9,805 nt of DNA from Conexibacter sp. (lineage in GTDB: Bacteria > Actinomycetota > Thermoleophilia > Solirubrobacterales > Solirubrobacteraceae). The notes beneath the pieces are model-generated. The model did no database searches. It had not been told where the DNA came from and worked only from the letters and a program-made list of their open reading frames with translations. This document shows positions 4,434 to 9,805 of the stretch, in pieces. Made by a program: the position numbers and the translations under genes. Where the stretch lies: positions 1-9,805 of the forward strand of contig JAOPZG010000184.1 in NCBI GenBank assembly GCA_025964215.1, given 5' to 3'. How positions within the stretch are numbered: position 1 is the first letter of the stretch; every line of letters begins with the position of its first letter.

Positions 4434-5681
4434 CTACACGATCTTCTTCGCCCCGGCCGGCGGGCCCACGCGCGTGAGATCGAGGATCATCCCCTCGGGC
4501 TTCAGCAAGGACTTGCTGTCGATCCGCGGCTTCTCACCCGGGCCGTACCGGCGGTCGTCGGGAGGCCAGTGGAAGCCCTCGAGCTCGTCGCTGCCGACGC
4601 CGAGGACCGCGCCCGTCTCGGTGTAGTGGTCGAGGACGCGATCGAGGCCGTAGCGCTGGATGGGACAGACCTTCATGCAGACGCCGCAGCCTTCGATCTG
4701 CGCCACCACGGGCAGGCAGCGCTCGGTCTTGATCTTGGCCTTCATCACGCCGCGGCTGTCCTTGCGGGCGCTGGGGATCGCACCGGTCGGGCAGCGCCGG
4801 ACGCATGCCTGGCAGCTGTCGCAGATCGCGTGCATGCCGTAGTCGACCGGCGCGTCGGGCTCGAGGTCGAGGTTGGTCGTGATCAGCGAGATCCGGCAGC
4901 GGGAGCCGGCGGTCGGTGTGAGCAGCTGACCGTTGAGGCCGAGCTGGCCGAGGCCCGCCTCCACGCCGTAGTGGATCACCACCGCCTGGCCGACGTGGTC
5001 GTGCGCGTCGGCGCGGTAGCCGAGCTCGCGCAGCCCCTCCGCCAGCCGGGCGCTGCGCCGCACGACCTCGGCGTAGGCGTGGAAGGCCGCCTTCTCGGCG
5101 CGGTTGCTCGGGATCGTCTGGGTGGCGTCGTAGTCCTGCTCGACGATCGAGACGATCACGTTCCCCGTCTCGTGCTTGCCGGCGTACTCCGCGAAGGTGT
5201 ACTTCGGGTCATAGCGTGCGATGCCGATCGTGCTCAGGCCGGCTTCTTGCGCCAGCTCCCGCACGCGGCGCCTGAGCTCGTCTGGCGCCAGCTCGCCGCG
5301 CCGGCCGACCGGCTCGCGGCTGACGGCCCGCGCCTTGTGGATCGCCCGCTGGATCCGCGGCATCGCGGGGACGACGTAGTGCCAGCCCTGGTCGAGGAAC
5401 CATGCGGCCGCCTCCCAGTGGACCATGAAGTAGTCGTGCAACGGCACGCGCTCGAACGCGGCCCGCTCCTCGTCGGGCCGGCGCCAGATCCCCGGCACCG
5501 TGCGCAGCTCGTCGGGCACGTCGTAGTCGCGACGGCGCCACGGCGGTGGGACCTTGAGCGGCCGCTCGCTCGGGCTGAACCGGAACAGGGCGATCCGCCG
5601 CACGCCGAACCTGTACGCCTTCAGCAGGATCCTCCGGACCATGCCGCGCGCGCCCCGCGTCGCCTCGTCTGTGTTGCTCAT
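4434..5681 (-). CDS. Reductive-dehalogenase-like (RdhA/QueG-related) iron-sulfur protein, cytosolic
   Basis: A 415-residue protein related to corrinoid reductive dehalogenases. The conserved E241-A-G-L-G-Q-L-G-L-N250 segment and following L-L-T-P-T-A-G-S-R match the cobalamin-domain region of RdhA. Two ferredoxin-type clusters follow: C287-x2-C290-x2-C293-x3-C297-P, then C322-x9-C332-x2-C335-x3-C339-P. The spaced first Cys of the second cluster is typical of RdhA rather than QueG. There is no twin-arginine signal or membrane helix, so this is not a respiratory, membrane-bound enzyme. No fused reductase domain is present, so electrons must come from a separate donor. Start ATG 5681 has a strong AAGGGAAGG just upstream; GTG 5702 would bury that site. 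It is last in the transporter operon, behind a hairpin. Substrate and true dehalogenation activity are unproven. Confidence 0.8.
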   Translation of the reverse strand: MSNTDEATRGARGMVRRILLKAYRFGVRRIALFRFSPSERPLKVPPPWRRRDYDVPDELRTVPGIWRRPDEERAAFERVPLHDYFMVHWEAAAWFLDQGWHYVVPAMPRIQRAIHKARAVSREPVGRRGELAPDELRRRVRELAQEAGLSTIGIARYDPKYTFAEYAGKHETGNVIVSIVEQDYDATQTIPSNRAEKAAFHAYAEVVRRSARLAEGLRELGYRADAHDHVGQAVVIHYGVEAGLGQLGLNGQLLTPTAGSRCRISLITTNLDLEPDAPVDYGMHAICDSCQACVRRCPTGAIPSARKDSRGVMKAKIKTERCLPVVAQIEGCGVCMKVCPIQRYGLDRVLDHYTETGAVLGVGSDELEGFHWPPDDRRYGPGEKPRIDSKSLLKPEGMILDLTRVGPPAGAKKIV

Positions 5682-5706
5682 GACCTTCCCTTCTCTGTTC
5701 ACTGCT

Positions 5707-5745
5707 CGACGGCAGCGGCCACGCTGGGCGGGACCGCTGCCGCCG
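5707..5745 (-). terminator. Strong intercistronic hairpin after the sugar-binding-protein gene (no U-tract)
   Basis: In the minus-strand transcript CGGCAGCGG pairs perfectly with CCGCTGCCG, and the stem extends on both sides through G-U wobbles to 14 pairs (5745-5732 with 5720-5707), with an 11-base loop. It starts 8 bases after the binding-protein stop. Two pairs exist only as G-U on the transcript strand. With no run of U after it, complete termination is unlikely; it may protect the 3' end or partly terminate, reducing expression of the following gene. Confidence 0.6.
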
Positions 5746-5753
5746 GGGTTGGG

Positions 5754-6914
5754 CTACTTACACGCGGCCTGCGGGTAGAAGTCGCCGATCTTGTCGCGCG
5801 CCATCCACTTGCCGGGGATCGAGATCCACTTGGGGATCTCCTTGCCGGAGGCCAGCGCGACGATCGCGCCGGTGGCGGCCACGCCGCTGTTCTCCGGGAA
5901 GTTGGCGACCGTTCCCGCCCACTCCGGCTCCTTGCAGATGTAGGTCGTCGACGTCGGCGGCACGCCGCCCATGCCGACGACGACCGCGTTCTTGGACAGG
6001 CCACGCTGGGCGATGGCGCGCACCATGCCCTGCGCCGTCGCGTCGTTGACGCCGGCCACGATCAGCTTCCTGCCGCTCGGGACCCGACCGAGGGTCTCCA
6101 GCGTGCGGTCGTGCGACGACGTCGGGGTCGCGTCGGCCGAGACGTCGGTGAAGTCACTGTCCTTGAGGTCCGGGAGCACCTGCTTGATGCCGTCCTTGAA
6201 CCCGTCGTGGCGGTGCTTGGGCGTGTCGCCCGACTTGGGCAGCGCCAGCAGCAGGACGTAGGGCTTCTGTCCCGGGAAGTGGGTCTTGAACGCCTCGGCG
6301 ACCGACTTGCCGCCGATCACGCCGTTCGCGTAGTCGTCCGGACCGATGAACGTCGTGCCGGGCGCCGTGATCGACAGCGTGAGGACCGGGATCTTCGCGT
6401 TGTCGAGGAGCTTGACCGCCGCCGGCTGAACCGCTGCCAGCGCGCTCTGCAGGATCACGCCGTCGACCTTGCGCTGGATGAACGTCTGCATGTTGCGCTG
6501 GACGGTCGCCGGGTCGAGGTTGTCGGTCAGCTCGAGCAGCGTGACGCAGCCCATCTTCTTGAACGAGTCCTCGATCGGATGCGACATCGCCAAGACGTTC
6601 TCGTCGGAGTCCGAGTAGCGGTCGTAGCCGATCGTCAGCTTCTTGCCGCCGGCCGGACAGGCCGCCGGGCCCGGGTCGGTGAGGTGCAGGTCGGCCGGCG
6701 CGGAGTCGAACGCGACCGGCGTGCCGAGGCCCGGATCACCCTTGGGGGCGGAGGCCGTCGTGGTCGTGCCGGCCGACGACGCGGCCGTGCTGCTCCCGCC
6801 GCCACCGCTGTCGCCGCACGCGGCGACGCCGAACGCGACGGTTCCCGCCAGCGCCGCCGTTGCGACCGCCCGCAGCGGGACACGTTTCCAACGACCCTTC
6901 GTCATCGTGACCAT
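5754..6914 (-). CDS. CUT2-family sugar ABC transporter substrate-binding lipoprotein
   Basis: A 386-residue extracytoplasmic binding protein of the periplasmic-binding-protein type 1 (RbsB-like) family. A positively charged start (K6, R8, K10, R11) and hydrophobic stretch 13-32 end in the lipobox V-A-A-C33, so it is anchored by lipid at Cys33. A Gly/Ser/Thr linker fills 35-56. The two-lobed domain starts near K92-L-T-I-G-Y and includes V-D-G-V-I-L-Q-S (150-157), the domain-swap motif H236-D-G-F-K-D-G (236-242) and the hinge-side V-N-D-A-T-A-Q-G (289-296). It delivers substrate to the permease encoded just upstream. ATG 6914 has GAAGGAAGAGAG directly before it; ATG 6905 is a less likely start. 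It comes last of the three transporter genes, 92 bases after the permease, instead of first as is common. Substrate unknown. Confidence 0.93.
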   Translation of the reverse strand: MVTMTKGRWKRVPLRAVATAALAGTVAFGVAACGDSGGGGSSTAASSAGTTTTASAPKGDPGLGTPVAFDSAPADLHLTDPGPAACPAGGKKLTIGYDRYSDSDENVLAMSHPIEDSFKKMGCVTLLELTDNLDPATVQRNMQTFIQRKVDGVILQSALAAVQPAAVKLLDNAKIPVLTLSITAPGTTFIGPDDYANGVIGGKSVAEAFKTHFPGQKPYVLLLALPKSGDTPKHRHDGFKDGIKQVLPDLKDSDFTDVSADATPTSSHDRTLETLGRVPSGRKLIVAGVNDATAQGMVRAIAQRGLSKNAVVVGMGGVPPTSTTYICKEPEWAGTVANFPENSGVAATGAIVALASGKEIPKWISIPGKWMARDKIGDFYPQAACK

Positions 6915-6937
6915 CTCTCTTCCTTCTGTGGGTTCCC

Positions 6938-6955
6938 GGGCCACACCCGTGGCTC
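6938..6955 (-). other. Small hairpin in the leader of the binding-protein gene
   Basis: GCCAC (6940-6944) and GTGGC (6949-6953) form a 5-bp stem with a 4-base loop. Two more possible pairs extend it: 6939-6954, which is G opposite T on the plus strand and an A-C mismatch in the transcript, and 6938-6955. It lies just upstream of the ribosome-binding site. It is weaker than the neighbouring 6972-6996 hairpin and could be chance in this GC-rich DNA. Confidence 0.3.
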
Positions 6956-6971
6956 CCGGAGGGCGAGACAC

Positions 6972-6996
6972 GCGGCATGGCTCGTGGCCACGCCGC
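6972..6996 (-). other. Strong intercistronic hairpin between permease and binding-protein genes
   Basis: In the transcript GCGGCGUGGC (6996-6987) pairs with GCCAUGCCGC (6981-6972) over ten pairs, including one G-U, around a 5-base loop. On the plus strand that pair would be an A-C mismatch, so the structure belongs to the operon mRNA. It begins 10 bases after the permease stop and is not followed by a U-tract. It may act as an exonuclease barrier or processing landmark that separates expression of the ATPase/permease genes from the binding-protein gene. Confidence 0.6.
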
Positions 6997-7006
6997 ACCG
7001 AATGCC

Positions 7007-8050
7007 TCAGGACGTTGAGCGCTCTTTGACCATCAACTGGTCCAGCGAGAGCGCGAGCAGGAGCACGATCCCCAAGGCCATGTCCTGCACATACGCAGAC
7101 AGCGCCAGCAGCGAGAGCCCGATCTGCAGCACGCCGAGGATCGCGACGGCGACGAGCGTGCCTATCACGCTGCCCAGGCCGCCGTGCAGGCTCGCCCCGC
7201 CGAGGACGACCGCGGTGACGACCGGCAGCAGGAAGGCGCTGCCGACGTCGGGCGAGGCCGAGGCGAGCTGAGCGGTGAGGATCAGGCCGGCCATCCCCGC
7301 CGACAGCCCGGACAGCACGTAGAGCACGAAGGGGATCGCGTCGACCCGGATGCCCGACAGGCGCGCGGCCTCGACGTTGCCGCCGATCGCGTAGATCTGC
7401 TGACCATGGATCGAGAAGCGCTGGTAGAAGTACCCGATCGCCAGCACGACGGCGAAGATCACCATCTGGAACGGGAACGGCCCGACCTTGCCGGTCCCGA
7501 TGAACTCGAACGAGTCGCTGGAGATGAGCAGCGTGTCGCCGCCTGAGAGGACGTAGGCCAAGCCGGTGAACAGCGAGAGCGTCGCCAGCGTCACGATCAG
7601 CGGGCTCATCTTCAGCTTGATCGCGAGGAAGCCGTTGACGCCGCCGAGCAGCGCGCTGGCGAGCAAGGCGATCGCCGCCGCCCACCACACGGGCACGCTG
7701 TGGTCGACCAGCACGCCGGTGAGCACCGCCGAGAGCGCGACGACGCCGCCGACGGAGACGTCGATCCCGCCCGCGATGATCAGGAACGTCTGGGCGACGG
7801 CCATGATGCCCATCGCGGCGGCGACCCCGCCGACCAGGAAGAAGGTGTCGGACGAGAAGAAGTTCGGAGCGATCAGCGAGAAGACGACGATCAGCACCAC
7901 CAGCAACGCGCCCAGCGTCTGGCCGCGCAGCAGCAGCAGCAGCCGCTCGCGGCGCAGCTGCGACGCAACGGCGCGGGCCTCGTCGTCCCCCGATGCCGGG
8001 CTCATGCCCCGGTCGGGGATTCGCGCCTCGGCAACGTCAGACCCTGGCAT
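7007..8050 (-). CDS. CUT2-family sugar ABC transporter permease (RbsC-like)
   Basis: A 347-residue inner-membrane permease of the branched-chain/ribose-type (BPD_transp_2) fold. A polar N-terminal stretch of about 40 residues precedes about eight to ten hydrophobic helices starting at about 45. Family motifs are G-G-I-D-V-S-V-G-G (94-102), L-K-M-S-P-L-I-V-T-L-A-T (146-157), the cytosolic coupling loop G-G-N-V-E-A-A-R-L-S-G-I (223-234), and G-G-A-S-L-H-G-G (284-291). It forms the membrane channel for substrate delivered by the lipoprotein, powered by the upstream-encoded ATPase. ATG 8050 is chosen because GAAGGAG lies 6 bases upstream; it overlaps the ATPase gene by 14 bases, indicating coupled translation. 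TTG 8056 would be too close to that site. Length is slightly above the family norm because of the N-terminal extension. Confidence 0.94.
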   Translation of the reverse strand: MPGSDVAEARIPDRGMSPASGDDEARAVASQLRRERLLLLLRGQTLGALLVVLIVVFSLIAPNFFSSDTFFLVGGVAAAMGIMAVAQTFLIIAGGIDVSVGGVVALSAVLTGVLVDHSVPVWWAAAIALLASALLGGVNGFLAIKLKMSPLIVTLATLSLFTGLAYVLSGGDTLLISSDSFEFIGTGKVGPFPFQMVIFAVVLAIGYFYQRFSIHGQQIYAIGGNVEAARLSGIRVDAIPFVLYVLSGLSAGMAGLILTAQLASASPDVGSAFLLPVVTAVVLGGASLHGGLGSVIGTLVAVAILGVLQIGLSLLALSAYVQDMALGIVLLLALSLDQLMVKERSTS

Positions 8051-9560
8051 GCTCAACTCCTTCGGCGATGGCGGCGGTCAAGAGGCTGTCCCGCAGCGAC
8101 TCGACGTCGGTGGTGGACTGGAAGGTGTCGGCGATCCGGCCGTCGCGCAGCACGATGCTGCGGTCGGCCACCGCCAAGATGTCCTCGATGTCCGAAGAGG
8201 CGATGAGGATCGCGTTGCCGGCGTCGGCGAACTCGCGCAGCAGCCGGTAGATCTCGGCCTTGGTGGCGATGTCCACGCCGCGCGTCGGCTCCTCGAGGAT
8301 CAGCACCCGCACGCCCGCGGCCAGCCAGCGGGCGAGCAGCACCTTCTGCTGGGAGCCGCCGCTCAGGGAGCGGACCGGCGCCTCGATCGAGGCGGTCTTG
8401 ATCGACAGCTCCTGCACCCAGTGGCTTGCGAGCTCGCGCTCGGCCTGGACCTTCTTCAGCCCGCGCTCGGTCAGCCGCTCGAGCATGGCCACGGAGATGT
8501 TCTCGCGCACCGACCGGCCGAGCAGCAGCGCGGCGCTGCGCTCCGGCGGGACGTAGCCGATGCCGTGGTGGATCCGGTTGCGCACCGAGACGCCGGTCAG
8601 CGAGCGGCCGTCGACGGTCACCTCGCCGCCCTCGGGCTCGACCACACCGGTCAGCAGCGCTCCGAGGTCGTCGCGGCCGGAGCTGGCGATCCCGTAGAAG
8701 CCGACGATCTCGCCCCAGCCGACGCTGAAGGACAGGTGGTCGATCGTCGGCCCCTGGAGGTCGGTGACCGCCAGCGCCTCGCCCGTCACGCGCTGCTCGC
8801 GCGTGGCGTGGACGGTGAAGTCGCGCCCGCCGGCCATCGCGCTGATCAGCTGCGGCTCGGTCAGGCCGGCCGCCTCCAGCTCGGCGACGGCGTGGCCGTC
8901 GCGCAGGACCACCACGCGATCGGCGAGCCTCAGCACCTCGTCGAGGCGATGCGAGACGTAGAGGACGCCGACCCCACGGTCGGACACCAGCTCGAGCAGC
9001 CGCATCAGCTCGTCGACCTCGGCCTTGCTCATCGGCGCGGTCGGCTCGTCGACGATCATGACCCGCGTGCCGGGGATCAGGGCCCGCGCGACCTGCACGA
9101 CCGCCTTCTGGACGACGGAGAGCCGCCCGGCGCTGCGGCGCACGTCGAGCGACTCGATCCCGAGATCGGCGAGGCGCTGCTCGGCGGCCTCGGTCATGGC
9201 CCGGCGATCGATCACGTTGCCGCGCTTGCGCGGGACGCCGCCCAAGGTGATGTTCTCGGCGACCGACAGGTTCGGGCACAGGAGCACCTCCTGCGGGACG
9301 ATCCGCACGCCGGCGGCGTGGGCGGCCAGGGCGCTGTAGGAGCTCATCGCCTCGCCGCCGACGGTGATCGTGCCCTCGTCGGGCTTGACGAGCCCGCACG
9401 CGATCTTGGCGAGCGTCGACTTGCCGGCGCCGTTCTCGCCGACCAGCGCGATCGTCTCGCCCCGGCCCAGGCTGACGCTCACGTCGACGAGCGCGCGCGT
9501 CGCCCCGTAGCTCTTCTGCAGCCCCGTCAGCTCGAGCACGGGCGCGTCGGCGGCACTCAC
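8037..9560 (-). CDS. CUT2-family sugar ABC transporter double ATPase (RbsA-like)
   Basis: A 507-residue protein with two fused ATP-binding domains, which energises sugar import at the cytosolic membrane face. Domain 1: Walker A G41-E-N-G-A-G-K-S-T49, Q-loop Q90, signature L-S-V-V-Q (147-151), Walker B V-M-I-V-D-E-P (167-173) and switch His H204. Domain 2 has the degenerate Walker A G290-I-A-S-S-G-R-D-D-L usual for this family, signature L-S-G-G-S-Q-Q (399-405), and Walker B ending L422-E-E-P, with Glu where Asp is commoner. The catalytic site is therefore probably domain 1. GTG 9560 has GGAG 7 bases upstream and overlaps the stop of the preceding gene by 4 bases (GTGA). It is followed directly by the permease gene. 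The substrate class is sugars, cyclitols or similar; RbsA, XylG and MglA-like labels are equally possible. Confidence 0.94.
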   Translation of the reverse strand: MSAADAPVLELTGLQKSYGATRALVDVSVSLGRGETIALVGENGAGKSTLAKIACGLVKPDEGTITVGGEAMSSYSALAAHAAGVRIVPQEVLLCPNLSVAENITLGGVPRKRGNVIDRRAMTEAAEQRLADLGIESLDVRRSAGRLSVVQKAVVQVARALIPGTRVMIVDEPTAPMSKAEVDELMRLLELVSDRGVGVLYVSHRLDEVLRLADRVVVLRDGHAVAELEAAGLTEPQLISAMAGGRDFTVHATREQRVTGEALAVTDLQGPTIDHLSFSVGWGEIVGFYGIASSGRDDLGALLTGVVEPEGGEVTVDGRSLTGVSVRNRIHHGIGYVPPERSAALLLGRSVRENISVAMLERLTERGLKKVQAERELASHWVQELSIKTASIEAPVRSLSGGSQQKVLLARWLAAGVRVLILEEPTRGVDIATKAEIYRLLREFADAGNAILIASSDIEDILAVADRSIVLRDGRIADTFQSTTDVESLRDSLLTAAIAEGVEHARV

Positions 9561-9805
9561 AGCGAAGCTCCGTAGCGCGCGTGGTCGCGCGCGATCGCGG
9601 TCTCGGCGATGCCGACGCCGGTGGCGTCGATGGCCCCGCCGAGCTGCGCGGTGACCGGCGCGTCGTGCGTTCCGCGCCCCGTGCGCCGGGCCACTTCCGG
9701 CTGCTCCAGGTCCCAGCTCTCGGACTCGCGACCCTCGGCGCCGCGGTCGCCCTGGCGCGCGTCGTAGCCGGCGCCGGCGAGGCTGATCGCGCGTCCGGCG
9801 GCCTC
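9557..9805 (-). CDS. Unidentified protein, C-terminal 82 residues only
   Basis: An open frame enters from the right edge and ends with TGA at 9559-9557, giving 82 residues ending in A-R-D-H-A-R-Y-G-A-S-L. Third codon positions are strongly G/C, and the stop overlaps the ATPase start by 4 bases (GTGA), so it is almost certainly real and the gene before the transporter in one operon. The fragment is acidic to neutral, has no membrane segment, and contains W-D-L-E-Q-P-E-V-A-R-R-T-G-R-G-T-H-D-A and T-G-V-G-I-A-E-T-A-I-A. I do not recognise a family. From its place it may be an enzyme acting on the imported substrate, but that is context only. Confidence 0.7.
   Translation of the reverse strand, partial: EAAGRAISLAGAGYDARQGDRGAEGRESESWDLEQPEVARRTGRGTHDAPVTAQLGGAIDATGVGIAETAIARDHARYGASL

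Noticed and set aside
6915..7006. Riboswitch or attenuator before the binding-protein gene
   Set aside because: Two hairpins are present but no known aptamer core, U-tract or leader peptide was recognised; a stability element is the simpler reading.
4401..7271. A 956-codon open frame on the plus strand
   Set aside because: It lies antisense to the dehalogenase-like and binding-protein genes, is rich in Arg/Asp/His/Val repeats typical of reversed high-GC codons, and has no recognisable motif.
7566..9575. A 669-codon open frame on the plus strand
   Set aside because: Antisense shadow of the permease and double ATPase, whose motifs are unmistakable on the minus strand.

Overview
The window is about 70% G+C. 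Its genes use G or C at most third codon positions, and several start either from leaderless-looking promoters or from short Shine-Dalgarno sites. The protein families present are a PPOX-class F420/FMN oxidoreductase, CUT2 sugar ABC transport genes, a soluble reductive-dehalogenase-like protein and a PNPOx remnant. Together these suggest a high-GC actinobacterium, most likely Thermoleophilia/Solirubrobacterales (Conexibacter, Solirubrobacter or Baekduia-like). That placement is inferred from memory of the families and was not tested by a search.

Left part (1-1920): an edge-truncated D-2-hydroxyacid dehydrogenase on the minus strand has a promoter/operator at 540-568. Next comes a frameshifted pyridoxamine-phosphate-oxidase-like pseudogene (596-1078, minus), an intact small PPOX-class oxidoreductase (1096-1506, minus), and a decayed C-terminal remnant of an integral membrane protein (about 1595-1920, plus).

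Centre-left (1957-3839, plus): a compact four-gene operon whose stops and starts overlap (ATGA, ATGA, TGATG). It encodes an ArsR/SmtB-family metalloregulator with a CzrA-type D-x-H...H-x2-H metal site, a short His-rich zinc-type CDF exporter without the usual cytoplasmic C-terminal domain, a 58-residue single-pass membrane protein, and a DRGH-motif nuclease-fold protein. A 14-bp near-palindrome overlaps the presumed promoter. This is the most unusual gene grouping in the window. Bases 3840-4045 hold no recognisable gene, only a possible hairpin. A third decayed gene lies at about 4040-4408 (minus).

Right part (4434-9805, minus): one transcription unit read right to left. It runs from an unidentified partial gene at the edge, through a CUT2 (RbsA-like) double ATPase and an RbsC-like permease, to a lipoprotein sugar-binding protein and finally a cytosolic reductive-dehalogenase-like iron-sulfur protein. 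The upstream genes overlap and look translationally coupled. The binding-protein gene is instead flanked on both sides by strong intercistronic hairpins whose G-U wobbles favour the transcript strand, which suggests its expression is set separately from its neighbours. The transporter probably imports a pentose, hexose, cyclitol or similar compound; the substrate cannot be read from the sequence.

No tRNA, rRNA, CRISPR array, insertion sequence or prophage gene was seen.
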